Assembly (NCBI GenBank): GCA_000320605.2
Contig: KB445798.1
Span: forward strand, 40,156-104,155
Source: Gelatoporia subvermispora B
Taxonomy: Eukaryota > Basidiomycota > Agaricomycetes > Polyporales > Gelatoporiaceae
Direction of reading: 5' to 3'
Length of the DNA: 64,000 nucleotides
Below are positions 25,101 to 39,280 of this stretch, one piece after another (within the stretch, counting starts at the first letter, position 1; each line of letters begins with the position of its first letter). A program made the position numbers and the translations under genes. The notes beneath the pieces were generated by a model, which worked only from the letters and a program-made list of their open reading frames with translations, was not told the origin of the DNA and did not search any database.

Positions 25101-28100
25101 CTTCGCCTCATCCTCCCTGTACAAAATTTGTCTGAGGCATATCTTCAGGCAAAGTTTCCCTTGATCGTGTGCAAGATTACTTGCGAAATGTTCGTCTCGC
25201 TCTCCATCACCAACGCACGCATGCCAAATATTCACTGCTTGTACAGACTGAGCTACTCGATCAATTTTCCGCCATGCAGAAAACGGGCTCCGGGATGACG
25301 TTGTCCGAGGCTCCACATGAGGGCATTGGCATCCGAGAGGCGTCCTTTACATGGACGAATGAGACCGACAATAGTGGAGCCCCAGGTTCCTTGCGGCGAA
25401 GGTTCACTTTGCGCATTGAAGACGAGCTTACTTTCAAGCGTGGTCAAATCAATCTAATTGTTGGTCCCACGGGTTCTGGCAAAACATCGCTCCTCATGGC
25501 ACTACTCGGTATGTCGTAATCGGTCCGGCATTCTGCTTAGAATATCATGTGACGGCTTCTGGCTGTCTGCAATTGTACAGGAGAGATGCACTACATCCCA
25601 TCTGGACCCAATTCCTATGTCAGCCTTCCCCGTGATGGTGGTGTAGCATATGCCGCACAGGAGTCTTGGGTTCAGAATGAAACTATTAAGGTAAGCTCAT
25701 TTTTTATTTTAGTTTACGTGGGTCCTCATGGATCCATTCATAGGATAACATTGTATTCAGCAGTCCGTATGACGAAGAACGCTACAAGAAAGGTCGGCCT
25801 GCTCACCGTACAGATATTTAGCTAGGACTGACAAGCGTACAGTTATCAGCCAGTGCGCCCTTGAGCGCGATTTGAAATTGTTTGACGCTGGCGATCTGAC
25901 GGAGGTTGGCGAAAAGGGAATAACCCTCAGGTACGCCATAACATTGCCTATCCGAATAGTTTATTCATGAAACGTATACTCCATAGTGGTGGTCAAAAGG
26001 TGAGAAGAATAGGATGAGAATTGGATATGTATGATTTGTGAGCTATCTTGTTTGACAGGCACGCATTACCCTTGCTCGAGCAATCTACTCGCCGGCAGAG
26101 GTCTTATTACTCGACGATGTGAGAATTATCGTATTCGCGTCTGACCCTGAACTCACACACTCTAGATCCTCGCGGCGTTGGACGTCCATACTAGTAAATG
26201 GATTGTGGAGAAATGCTTAACTGGAGACCTAGTCCGAGGTCGCACAGTAATCCTTGTCGTACGTGTTGCCCGGTCGACTTCGACAGCAGTAGCTGATCTG
26301 AGCCGAAGACGCACAACGTTGCCCTAGCGGGACCCATCGCTGACATCGTGATCTCATTTGGCTCAGACGGTCGTATCGCAAGTCAGGGCACTCTCGACAT
26401 GGCATTAACAAAGAGCGCGAGACTGTTGAAGCAGCTCAAAACAGAGGCGGAGGAGGTTGATAAAGCGGAGCATGAAGTCGAGCTCACAGAACCTGCCATT
26501 CGTGCTGCACCGAAAGACAAGAGCGGCAAACTAGTCGTCGAGGAGGAGATCGCTGTCGGCCGCGTTGGATGGCCTGCATGTGAGTGTTGACTGTCTCGTC
26601 TTACAGTACTTTGTCTGATTGGTCGACAGTCAAGATGTACCTCCAAGGTTTAGGTGGTTCGCATCCTGTCCTCTTCTGGGCTGCATCTGTTGGCGGTCTC
26701 TTTGTCATCAATATGATGTTTGCTGTTCAAGTATGGTTCCTTGGATTCTGGGCATCGCAATACGAAGATCATGATCCGAAAGATGTGCATGTCGGGTTGT
26801 GAGTTGCGCATACTGTTTCCGACGTCTGCCTTTGACGACGTTCCTTGCACAGCTACCTTGGAGGATACTCTGTTATGCTGCTCGTTCTCACGTTATCTTT
26901 CAGTCTCACGTGGATTGTTTGGGTTTTTGGTGGCATCAGAGCGTCTCGGAAACTCCACCACGAACTCATTGCGTCCGTACTGAGGACAACTCTGAGGTAT
27001 GTCCGAGAGCATAGCCCGTGTGTAGCGAGCACATATAGTCTTCCCTAGGTGGCTTGACAAAACTCCAGTTTCGCGAATCATTGCTCGATGCACACAGGAT
27101 ATAGATGAGGGTCAGTTCTCCCATTAGCTGTCAGCACAGGCAGATTAGATGCTGAAAAAAATTGCACAGTCGATGGTGGAGTCACCAGGAGCGCGTTCTG
27201 GCTCATCGACGGGACCCTGGACATCCTGATACGTCTCTTTGCTATAATTGCATACTCACCGATCTTCTCTATACCTGGCGCCGTACTTGCTGTTGTCGGT
27301 GGCTGGTGTGGCCAGATGTATTTGAAGGCACAATTGTGCGTCAAGCGCGAGATGAGCAATGCCAAGGCGCCTGTGTTGACTCATCTTGGAGCTGCAGTTG
27401 TTGGACTCAGTGGGTCAATTCATGCCTGCTTTTACTTTGTCCGATCTCACAATTCCTAGTCTCTATACGTGCCTACGGAGTACAGGATATCCTCAAGGAG
27501 GAGTCCATCAGACGCGTCAATAGACTGACACAGGCAACAACGAATTTCTATGATTTAACGAGGTATGACAGTGTTCCTGATAAGATTCATTGAGACTGAG
27601 TCATTACGCAGATGGATCTCACTACGTCTTGATGTTCTAGGAGGCCTTTTTACGTCTGGCCTTGCAGCATATTTGGTCTACGTCGCAAACGTCCAAGCAT
27701 CAAATATCGGATTTTCCTTAAACATGGCAGGTATGTGCCTATGATTAGAAACATAATTTATGCCCTCTCACTGACTAGTGCTGCAGTCGGTTTCGCTAAT
27801 CTGATCTTATTTTGGGTTCGGAATGCGAATAATCTGGAAGTGAGCGGTAAGTTGCATGCACCGACTCCTCTCGTGCGCAGTAACTCGACATTGACAACAC
27901 GACAGCCAATAGGTAAGATTCTCCCTCCATTCAGTGGCGTAAGTATGAGAACGCTGATGAGCTATGGTAAGCCTGGAGCGCGTTCAGCAATATTTGGAAA
28001 TCGAGCACGAGCCGAAACCAACGCCAGAGGGTGTCCCTCCAGCCTACTGGCCTGCGAGTGGCGACCTCAAGGTCGATAGACTTTCTGCCCGCTATTCCGA

Positions 28101-29272
28101 GGTATGCTGTTCAAACAACACGCTCAGATGTCACTGCTAATTAGATATAAGGATGGTCCACGCGTTCTTCACGACATTTCTTTTGAAGTGAAGTCGGGTG
28201 AGCGAGTGGGCATTGGTGGGTCTTCCCAGTTCCCATGTGTGCTATACTGACTGACATGATGGGGTAGTCGGACGTACCGGGAGTGGAAAGGTCAGTCCCA
28301 TTACAGTTGGGATTGTGGTAATTAGTACATGATACTAATCTTTTTACAGAGTTCACTAATGCTTGCACTCCTTCGAGCTATCATCACCGAGGGCAATGTT
28401 TACTACGACGGCATCCAAACTGACACCGTCAACCTAGACGCATTGCGATCTAATATCACGATTATTCCACAAGTGGTAGGTATCTCCGCCCGCGTTCGGC
28501 AAGCGCAACGCATTGTTGATCTTATTCTGCCAGCCTGAGCTCCTGAGTGGAACACTCCGACAGAATCTTGACCCGTTTGGCCAATATGACGATGCCGTCC
28601 TCAACGATGCCTTACGAGCTGCAGGCCTCTCCTCACTGCAGAGCCAGGACGATGAAGGACGCATTACGTTGGACAGCGAAATTGCAAGTGGAGGAAGCAA
28701 TCTGTCTGTTGGTCAGCGGCAGATCCTCGCCCTGGCACGGACAATGGTCCGCCAGAGCAAGATTCTGATTCTTGACGAAGGTATGAACTACTTCAGCTTT
28801 TACTTTCACTGGCTGACCGGTCGTGTAATAGCAACATCGGCGATTGGTGAGTCCCGGGTTGGGATATAGTTATGACCATGCACTGGACTCTCGGGGTAGA
28901 TTATGCAACGGATACGGTTATTCAGCGTTCACTGCGGAACGAGCTGGGGAGGGACGTAACGCTACTGATCGTCGCGCACCGTCTCCAAACTATCATGGAT
29001 GCAGACAAGATTGTAAGTCGTCTACCTACCTGTCCTCCCTCCGACGGCTAATCAACCTGATATCATACATAGCTCGTTCTCGACGCAGGACGAATCGTGC
29101 GTTGTCCTTGGTTCTCAACGGGTCTGATGTCACTAACATGGCTTCGAAGGTTGAGTTTGGCACCCCAAGGACATTACTGCAGAACCCACAAGGATCGCTG
29201 CACGCGCTAGTTGAAGAGAGTGGAGAGAAGGACCTTCTGTACCAAATGGCGGAAGGCGCTTCCTCTTTGTAA
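22196..29272 (+). CDS. ABCC/MRP-type ABC transporter, paralogue 2 (about 42 introns)
   Basis: Start ATG 22196 (MAAVSQL), stop TAA 29270-29272. By hand I count about 42 introns of 45-75 bp, leaving roughly 1,500 residues. The architecture matches paralogue 1: N-terminal helices (IILLLQLAIRL; LLCCLALLGL), TMD1 with the Ser/Glu/Lys-rich cytoplasmic insert (23870-24150), NBD1 with Walker A GPTGSGKTS (25463-25489), signature on a 13-nt exon (25987-25999), LLLDD Walker B and THN H-loop, then TMD2 and NBD2 with VGRTGSGK on a 23-nt exon (28268-28290), LSVGQRQ, LDEATSAID through a 15-nt exon (28832-28846) and AHR H-loop. The linker exon 27906-27912 is only 7 nt and supplies the AN of ANSLERVQQY. The donor at 24468 is GC. 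No premature stop is seen. Transport substrate unknown; xenobiotic or metabolite efflux is inferred from the family. Confidence 0.93.
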
Positions 29273-29916
29273 TAAGCTGTAAGCAGATTCCAAATGCACC
29301 TTGTGATGGCCAATTCATACGGCGTATTGCTCAGATGATCTTAGATACATGAGATTAGAACGCTTAGTATGTGCACTTAGAGAGCTGACCCAGGGTGAAT
29401 TTGAGTCCTTCCCGGACCTTCCGTCGGACGAGAGCTGGTTGTACGTCTGCACGTGATGTGTGGGAAGTTCACGCAACGTGCCACGCGTACCAACTGCGGC
29501 GCAGGAGAATCCAGAGAGGATACGAGGTTCGAGCCTCACGGGCTGCAAGCCATAGCTGTGCATTGTTGTAGTTCCCTTGTCCCGGCTTCAGCTTGCCTGC
29601 GTGGGTCTCTTTCGCTTCCGTTGACCGTAAAGGCATCAGAGGCATCCGCATGCACACGTCGCTATGTATCTGATGCTCAGTCACGATTGGCTTTGCCATC
29701 ATGTCTCTGAACTGTGCAATTCTGATGCGATAACCGGAAGCCTTCCCATTGGCCTGTGGCCTGGGTATTATCGGATAGTCTCCGTCTCGACATTTGCGCG
29801 CTCGCGAGCACGTGTAGAGCGCGGCAAAGGGTGACTGGCGGAACGCTCTGAAGAACCATACAAAACCGGTCGAGTCGCGTCGCTGCGAGCTGCGCGTGGT
29901 TGTTCTCTCATCCACG
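29273..29916 (+). promoter_or_regulatory. Intergenic region between ABC transporters 2 and 3
   Basis: 644 bp separating two genes in the same orientation. It carries two CACGTG hexamers (about 29451 and 29809-29814) and a GGTTCGAGCCTC string near 29526, resembling motifs upstream of ABC1 and ABC2, but the rest has diverged. No gene is seen. Confidence 0.45.
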
Positions 29917-32900
29917 ATGGCTGGCGCAGTTTCGCCAGCAGAGGTATCCTTCTTCATGCAAGCCGTCTTCAGTGCGGATATACACCATACACAGCTCTCT
30001 ATGACGCATACACTTTCAGATGAACGGGAGTGAGTAGATCATTACATCTCGCGTCGAAGCCTCTGACGTAGTTGGGCGAAGTCTTTGGCAGGAGTCATTG
30101 GTTATACCCGCTGGCGTTGCCTCCATCTCTGCCCTCATCCTATTGCTACAAGTCGCGGTTCGGATCAAAACTTTGCGATCTGAAAGAGGCTCCGATGCTG
30201 ACCTCAATGCTGAGACAACAGTAATTCTCGGGGATCCAGAGCATTCACGGATCAGAAAACATGTGAAGAGCCTGGGAGGTTCCATAATCTTCGCTTATCG
30301 TTGTGCCAGACTGCTTTGCTGTCTCGTGTTACTTGCATTGTCAGTCGTCAACATCTTCGCTTCTACATCCCGGGGAGCTCGCACTGGTCACAGCCGCTGG
30401 GCCGATTTGAGCATCTGTGGCGCATACGTGAGTGGAACACACAGGGTACACCATGCATGCTAAGATAGAATCTTGCTTGAAGGTATACACTGTCCTTCTC
30501 GCCTTCGCCTCAGTAGTCGCGAGTCCGCGTTCTAGCAGAACGGCTTGTCGGCATCTTGCCATTGTCCTGGTCCTGACTTGGACTGTATATGTGTATCGCG
30601 ACGTTTGGCCACTAGCAACATTTACTCTATCGCCCTTGGATGCTAGAGAAGGATGGCTACTTTGGCTCAAGTTCACGTTACTGTCCCTCGCAGGCGTGGC
30701 GATCCCTTTGGTTTCTCCAAGGCAATATATACCCTTGGACCCCAATGTCAGTATACGTCGTGATGTGTTGTTGTACACATTCATATCGTGTCAATAGCAC
30801 CCGATGGAGCCTTCTCCGGAACAAACCGCTTCGCTCTTGTCGATGGTTCTTTACTTCCACGTCGACCCGCTTATTATGAAGGCATATCGAACGCCTCACC
30901 TTGACTTCGAAGAGTTACCACCTGTCGCGGACTACGACATGGCAAAACATCTGATCGAGCACAGCTTTCCGGTATGTGACATCTTCCGTCGACTACTAGG
31001 CGCTAAAAACAGCGCGGCGCAGCACTTGGACCCGTTCCAGATGAAGAAGGATCGACACCTTTTTTGGGGTATCCTCATCGTGTTCTGTGAGATAGTTTCG
31101 GTTGTGCCGTTCGGCGCTCTGTTTCCTGACAGAAAGCACAGGGAAGGAATGGCTCATATTATGTGCGATGCTCGTCATCAGGGTGAGTTGCGTGAGTCGG
31201 GCACAGCCTTCTACTGACGCAGTCTAGGTTGTAACAACCGTTGCGAGTCCAATCGGCATGAACAGACTTCTGAAGTGGGTGATCAGTTCTGCTGATTCGC
31301 TGTCGCTGAAGTATTCTTAGATACCTTGAGACTGGAGGAGAAGGAGCCGTCGTCCGCCCGTGGGTCTGGGTATCCTGGCTGTTCTTTGGCCCTGTTATTG
31401 GCACCGTGGCGTTTCAGTGGTATGTTTTTGTAGGAGTAAGTTGGTTGTGTATTCAATAATCCCCGCTGTTTGCTTACCAACTCTGATGACAATAGAGCAG
31501 AATGACTCGGCGCGCCCAAGCCATCCTTGTATCGCTAATCTTCGATCACTCTCTGCGCATACGTGTCAAGTCCGAGGAAGACAAGTCCACAGGCAGTTCT
31601 TCGCAGCCCAGCGCTGCTGCCACACCCGATAACGTCTCCGTTGTTGAGTCCACCGAGAATGGCTTGGGGGATAGCGAGAGTGGCAACGACGACGCCACAG
31701 TAGGTGCTAGCACCGCCAGCCTAGATTCGTCTGCGAAGGACACGCAAAAGGCGAAGGCGAAGGCTGATGATAAATCGAAATCCACATCGCCACCGCCACC
31801 AGCGGGTCAGAAGACAAAAAATCTTGTAGGCAGGCTGAACAACCTTGTCACAGTCGACATCGACAAGATCACCAATGCTCGAGAATTCATTTTTCTCAGT
31901 GAGTGGCAGTAGACTAGACTCGGCCAAATATCTAAAACAGACCTCATTGTAGTTGTGATGGTGCCCTTGCAGACATCAGTTTGTGTTTGGTTCCTCTATG
32001 AGGTGCTTGGTTGGAGGTAGGCCAAAATCTGCCTTCCGATGTACACATTAGTTGACTCATTTACACTATAGTTCGTTCGTTGGACTCGCTTCGATGCTAG
32101 CATTGTTCCCAATTCCAGGATACATCACAAGTCTCACTCAGAAAGTCCAGAGAGAAAGGATGAAAAAAGTGAGCTTATCCGAGGGTCGGAAAACCAAGGC
32201 ATTCTCACCCGTCCTGGTTCAGACAGATGCTCGTATGCAGGCTGTGACAGATAGTATGTTACTCAAATCTGACGAGAGAATCACGGCTGACACGAGCTAG
32301 CTATGAGCGTAATTCGTATGATCAAACTGTTCGGCTGGGAGCCTCGTATGGCAGACCAGATAGCACAGAGACGTAAAGAGGAGCTCGCACTACAAAGAAA
32401 ATACCAAATCCTCCAGTTTTCGGTGGTCGTGTCAAAGTAAGCTAAGCCTCGTGGATTTTATATCTTGTTGACCTGTCGCTCTTAGTTATGTCATCCCCTT
32501 GATCACAATGCTCGTAACTTTGTTCACCTACGTAAGGAGTGATTACACGATTTATACGAATGCACTGACATTGGGTCTCAGACTGTTGTCATGAAGGAGG
32601 AGCTGTCGGGTAAGCAGCCGTCTCTGCATTAAAGGAGCGCAACTTACCGTTCTTCAGCTTCGAAACTGTTTTCGTCCATAGCGGGTACGCTATACTTGGA
32701 CTAACACATGCACTTCATCTCATTTCTTTAGTTTTCGATTTGCTACGCAGGGCATTGAATATGACTACTAATTTCATTCCTATAAGCATTCAAGGTACTC
32801 GCTTCTGGTCGCTTATATCACAATATTCTGCTGACAATTGAATGCAGGCAAAGTTTCCCTTGAACGCGTGCAGGATTACTTGCGAAACGTATGTGCCGTT

Positions 32901-35900
32901 TCTCCTACGCATATGTTCGTTCTCAAATTTTCGCGCATATAGACAGAACTACTCGACGAATACACGACAATGGCTGGAGGAAATCATGACGTACCGGCAT
33001 CTGCGGCTCCGCTCGTGGAGATCGGCATACGGGAAGCGTCTTTCACGTGGTCGAACGAGAGTGACGGCAGTGTTACTCTTGGATCTTCGCGGAGAAGGTT
33101 CACCTTACGGGTGGACGACGAGCTTATCTTCAAGCGAGGTCAAGTTAATCTGGTCATCGGCCCTACCGGTTCAGGGAAGACGTCTCTACTCATGGCACTG
33201 CTTGGTATGTCACGCAAGATGACCATCTAATTATTCTGATGACGAATGACGTACTACTGGCATGTAGGTGAAATGCACTATATCCCGTCTGGTCCCGATT
33301 CGTATGTTAGCCTTCCTCGAGACGGTGGTGTAGCGTACGCTGCGCAGGAGTCCTGGGTACAGAATGAGACTATCAGGGTGAGCTATCCTATTACTTGCTG
33401 CTATATGGAGCGCTCATAGGCCCATATCAAGGACAACATCGTCTTCGGTAGCACATATGATGAAGAGCGCTACAAAAAAGGTCAGCTCGTTCCATGGAAA
33501 CACGGTCAACATAGACTCACGATCATGCAGTGATTATGCAATGTGCCCTTGAACGCGACCTAGCTTTGTTCGACGCCGGAGACCTAACAGAAGTTGGTGA
33601 AAAGGGTCTCACTCTGAGGTGGGTTATTCAATATACGTGTTTGGAATTCCTAACGAGGTACATGTACTGTAGTGGCGGCCAGAAAGTAAAGCAACATCTC
33701 AGTGGCTGCGAAATTGGCTGTGCTCATCCATTTACTCAGGCACGCGTCACCCTCGCTCGGGCAATCTATTCTTCTGCAGAAACTCTCCTACTCGATGATG
33801 TAAGGACTCATTTACGTTATCTGCGCCTTGGACTGACGAGTCGCAGATTCTCGCCGCGCTGGACGTTCATACGTCCAAGTGGATTGTAGATAAATGTCTG
33901 AAAGGTGACCTAGTCTGCGGTCGCACAGTACTCCTCGTGGTACGTACCATTAACTATAGGTTGTATCTCACATGCACATCTAAGTTCTAGACACACAATA
34001 TTGCTGTGGCGGGCCCTATTGCTGATTTTGTTGTCTCACTGAGCTCGAATGGCCGTATCGCCAGCCGAGGTGCCCTTGACTTGGCGTTGGCACAGAACTT
34101 AAAGCTCCAGAGCGAGCTCAAGAAAGAGAAGGAAGAACTCGCGAAAGCGGAGCATGAAGTTGATCCTGTAGAACCGGATGCTCCGGCACCTTCCAGTGCT
34201 AAGAGTGGTAAGCTTGTTGTCCAAGAAGAGATCGCCGTTGGTCATGTCGAATGGACGGCTTGTGAGACATGCGCTTTGTTTGCCTTTGCGCCCATGATCT
34301 AACGAATAAAAGTCAAAATGTATTCGAAAGCTATTGGGGGCTCGTACCCTGTCCTCTTCTGGGCTTGGTGTGTTGGTGGTCTCTTCACAACCAACGCCGT
34401 CGTTGCCATTCAAGTCTGGTTTCTTGGATTCTGGGCGTCGCAATATGAAGATCATGATCCGAAGGAAATACACGCCGGGTTGTGAGTTGTGCCTCATGTC
34501 TTTCGATGTTTAATCATTACTCAATACCATCAATCAGTTACCTAGGCGTATATTCCGCCCTGCTGCTGCTTCTCACGTTCTCATTCGGCACGTCATGGAT
34601 TGTTTGGGTCTTTGGCGGTATCAGAGCCTCGCAGAAACTGCACCAAGATCTCATTACATCCGTGCTGGGAACAACCCTGAGGTATTACTTATTGCGTTCC
34701 ATCCAACGAGAGCTCTAAATCTCTGGCAGATGGCTTGATAAGACTCCAGTTTCACGCATAACTGCTCGATGCACGCAAGACATAGACGCTAGTATGGTCT
34801 TTCGCGGTCCCTGCGAAATGTATACTGAGCCCCCGACACAGTTGACGCAGCGATCACAAGACACACGTTCTGGATGATCGATGCCACATTGGATATCCTC
34901 ATCCGCTTCGTCTCTGTCGTAGCTTTCTCTCCTATCTTTTCAATACCCGGCGGGATAATCGCAGTTATCGGTGGTTGGTGTGGTCAGATATACCTGAAGG
35001 CACAGCTATGCGTCAAGCGCGAAATGAGCAATACCAAGGCACCTGTGTTAGCACACTTTGGGGCCGCAATCGCTGGACTCAGTAAGCCACGCCAATTGCG
35101 CACTAGACAGATCCAATCTGATAGACGACAGCCTCTATCCGTGCCTATGGAGCTCAGGAGGCGTTCAAGCAGGAATCTATGAAACGTATCAACCGCCTAA
35201 CTCGAGCGGCAGTGCCATTTTATGATCTGAACAGGTTCGTGCAGTCTCGCTTCGTATGATCATTCGACCCTGAACATAGTGGAGATGGGTCACGGTTCGC
35301 CTTGATGCACTCGGAGGGATATTCGCATCTAGCCTTGCAGCATACCTAATCTACAAGGCGAATATACGAGCTTCGAACATTGGGTTCCTTCTCAATATGG
35401 CGGGTATGTACTAGTAATCATCCGCATCCCAGCCCTCACCCATCGAGCCTCCAGTCGGCTTTGCTAACTTGATTCTGGGGTGGGTGAGAAATGTGAACGA
35501 ATTGGAAGTCAACGGTAGGTTTCCTGCGCCAGGATCATTTATAGCTTGACACTGACACACCCTGGGATACAGCGAATAGGTGATTTTTTGCACTCTTGTG
35601 CAGTATGATCACGTATAATTACGAGACATTGACCCACCATTTCTAGCCTTGAACGTGTTCAGCAATATCTCGAGATAGAGCATGAGCCCGAGTCAACGCT
35701 GGAAGGCATTCCTCCAGCTTATTGGCCTGCAAGTGGCGATCTCAAGGTGGAGAAGCTTTCCGCCCGCTACTCTGCGGTACGTACACACAATAGTACAGCT
35801 CGGGCGTACTGTCTCATCAAATGTAAGGATGGCCCGCGTGTCCTTCACGAGGTTTCTTTCGAAGTCAAGTCAGGAGAGCGAGTGGGCATCGGTGAGTCTT

Positions 35901-36948
35901 TCATAGTGATCCTGCACTGGAAAGCGCCAGACTGAATTTATTGGATAGTCGGACGTACTGGAAGTGGCAAGGTCAGTCGCGCGTTCAACATCCACTTTGA
36001 GTGCTGCGTAATAAATGTTTACGCAGAGTTCTCTCACACTGGCGCTGCTGCGAGCCATCATCACGGAAGGTGATGTGTACTACGACGGTATTCCAACTGA
36101 TACAATCAACCTGGACGCACTGCGGTCAAACATCACGATCATTCCGCAAGTGGTATGTGCCCCGCTGGAAATCCTTCGTGACAATCTACCAACGTCTATT
36201 CTGACACCCCAGCCCGAGCTATTGAGTGGCACACTTCGACAGAATCTCGATCCTTTTGGTCACCACGATGACGCGGTCCTCAATGATGCATTGCGAGCCG
36301 CCGGCCTCTTTTCTCTCCAGAGCGAGGAGGATGAGGGCCGCATCACTCTAGATAGCGAAATCGCGAGTGGTGGGGGCAACCTATCCGTTGGACAGCGGCA
36401 GATTCTTGCTTTGGCGCGGACGATTGTGAGGCAAAGTAAGATCCTCGTTCTCGATGAAGGTATGCATGCGCTCTTACGGTCGAGTACTAGCGGCTTACTC
36501 GTTGCGCTGCAGCGACGTCGGCAATAGGCGAGTGAGAGATACAGATGAGTGAGAGCTTGCGCTGAGATGGTTGGTCCAGACTATGCGACGGATGCCGTTA
36601 TCCAGCGCTCACTGCGCAATGAGCTGGGCAAAGACGTGACACTACTGATTGTTGCACACCGACTCCAAACGATCATGGACGCGGACAAGATTGTGAGTCA
36701 GCCTATCCATTTCCCGACCGCTGCTGACATGACCGACAATCGTCAGATGGTGCTTGACGCTGGACGTATCGTACGTTAGCTTTTACGTTCTTAGGCCAGG
36801 CCCTGTTGTTCATATCCTTCTGCAGGTCGAGTTTGATTCTCCGCGGGAATTGCTAAAGAATCCGCAAGGCTTGCTGCGAGCGCTCGTCGAAGACAGCGGG
36901 GAGAAAGATGCTCTCTTTGAAATGGCGCAAGGAACATCCTCTTCGTGA
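29917..36948 (+). CDS. ABCC/MRP-type ABC transporter, paralogue 3 (about 40 introns)
   Basis: Start ATG 29917 (MAGAVSPAE), stop TGA 36946-36948. It has the same exon design and domain order as the other two. NBD1 has Walker A GPTGSGKTS (33159-33185), the signature on a 13-nt exon (33673-33685), LLLDD and THN. NBD2 has VGRTGSGK on a 23-nt exon (35949-35971), LSVGQRQ, the D-loop segment on a 15-nt exon (36513-36527) and AHR. The 7-nt linker exon is 35573-35579. The donor after 36527 reads GCGAGT where the paralogues have GTAAGT or GTGAGT; only this GC-AG junction keeps the frame into DYATD. It is the most diverged of the three, with its own N-terminus and insert sequence, which suggests it split from the ABC1/ABC2 ancestor earlier. 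ABCC exporter function is inferred from family; substrate unknown. Confidence 0.92.
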
Positions 36949-39280
36949 GCGGTGGCAGGTTTGTGATAGGATATACGTTCAGGCCATATCCTGCGGAGTG
37001 TCGCAGCATTTCAGGAGCGTATAACGGTCAAATGCTCTGTAGCAAAAAGAAACTCATATGCTGCAGGGGAGTCGTGAATAGATTCGACGGCATTTACTGC
37101 AGCAGTTGTCACAAGCAATTGAGATTGAGTGAGCTGCAGTGTAGGTTTGTGCTCTTTTTAGGACATCGTTCATGATTATGCGCACAATTTGCGAGGCGAG
37201 CCAGCTGCACAAGTAATTTTCCTGGGAACGAAGTGAGCAGGTCTTGGGAAGAGAAATGGCGTTGTAACCTCCGTAGCACCTGTTAATGGATGATGTAATC
37301 AAATACGAGCAGAAATCTGGTCTTTGTGAAAGTGTGGAACTAAATATGCTCCGTTAGCGTCCGCAGTCGGTTGTATGCGGAAAGATCCTCCATGCTTATC
37401 GTGGCGCTCGAAGTTTTGGCAGATATTGAGTCTTTTCCACATCGATATTCGATTGACACTCTGCTGCCTGTATGTGTGCTAACCTCCGCCCTTGTCGCAG
37501 AAGAGCTCTGAACGCAGGTCTATACGCTGCCCACTGTAGTGACTATACCCTTCTGGATGTTTTAAGAGCTCACTGATCTCTAACGGTTCGTGCTACTTAC
37601 GCCACGATGGCCGGGTTCTTCAGCGGGACGAAATACGCTGGAGCGTGAATCGCAATGCAAATATCCACGAGCTGACTATCAAAGATAGGCAGCGAGTGGC
37701 CCTGAGGGGATTGCGACACTTCGAAGCGTCAGCCTTTGGATCTCAATACTGGCCGTCGCCATGAGACCTTTCGTGCTGGGGGCCACGGAAGGCAGGTAAT
37801 TTCGGGGCGAATATATCATTTGTGTTTAGTCCGAGTGTAGTACGTTGTGCGTGCTCCTTCGTTCACAGGTCTGCCCGGACGGGCAATGTTTTTCATTTAA
37901 CGTGCCAAAGCCGTTCATGGCAACAATTTGGAAAATTCCGCTGCCGCACTTGGGGTTTGCGTTGGTCGCCATGCAGATTATGAAACAAATCGAAATATGT
38001 TCATTCATGAGGCCGTTGAGGTAATGAGCATCGCAAATACTGCTTACTGGAAGTAGAGCCTGCGCCATGACCCTTTGATGTACATCTGTTTCAGAGCCTT
38101 TGTCGGATGTCTGCAATGCCGTAGAAACATTAGCCTCGAATATGGGCTGTTATGAATTGTTATATGGCTCCTGGTCTAATTCCGATCCACCAGATCACGC
38201 AGAATCAGCAGCTGGGACGGGTGACATTTTCGTTGTCAAACCAATTTAGTATGAGGTGCTCACGGCGTCGGTATGGTCAATGTCACTCGAACTTCAACAT
38301 CTGCTCACTTGGCCACCGGGGAACCTGCATTCTCTTTAGCCAATCCTCCCTTGTTTCGAGGTCATTTCGTCATCAATGCCCTCTGGCGTCTCTACACCTG
38401 CACACCCCCGTGATCGAGACCCGCGTGCCCGTCGAACCACCAGATTGTGCACTTTGCGCAACGCAGCTCTCAGCTGGCTCCAGGCTTCGCGCGGGCCGCT
38501 CGGCTTTCATGGTGTGCCCATCAAACGTCGTGGGTCCTGCGCGTGCAGTGCAGGGGTGTCGAGTTGTCATTGTTGGGATCTGGTTCCATCAACCTGGGCG
38601 ACCGTGTGTGCCGGCAATCTACAAAACTAGCGTGAAGGCGTGAGTCTGAAAGCATTGAGTCTCATGAGGAGTGAGTTTCTATGAGCTCTTGTATCTTGTA
38701 TGGGTAACTATGGTGACAATGAATACCCCGTACTGATAGATTTGTGCGTTGACGCCGTGGGCATAGACTGATGCCCCGACTTGGGACATGCCAGGTGCAG
38801 ACAGCGTACATGTCGTTCGTCCCATGCACTTACCATCAATGTTCAACTACGGAAAGGTGGAGTACATGGTCTATGTTGTCGAAACATTCTTGGGATATCA
38901 TGAATACAGTCTCTAGTTCATTTTGACTGTGTTCGACATATGTCGACAAGGGACACACAGGCCACATCTAGAGGAGATAGACTATTCTCCCGGCATTTAC
39001 TCAACATAACCCAAGTCGGAACATCGGGCTATGTGCACGGTGTGAGGTCTTCGTTCATAGCGGCCATATGCTGGTCACATGCGTGGCCGACTTGCCTCTT
39101 TGAATATTTACTGATAGCTGGCTGGTCTTGGATATGGACGCTAGCATATTTCTCAGAGTCGTTTCTCGTCAATTGTAGAGGTGCACAGGCGCACAACGCA
39201 GCATTCCATAAAACGAGAAGCCAATACACGAGTCTCTAGAATTATCGAAGGTGTGCAGCACAGTCAGACGGTATAGATCA
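36949..39280. other. Gene-poor stretch, 2.3 kb
   Basis: Between the stop of ABC transporter 3 and the stop of the C2H2 factor (convergent genes). Overlapping open frames at 38150-38640 show no motif, no splice-consistent continuation and no family resemblance. I see no terminal repeats and no RNA gene. Confidence 0.4.

Noticed and set aside
38152..38643. 163-codon open frame on the plus strand
   Set aside because: Composition and overlapping frames look random; no motif, no splice partner, no paralogue.
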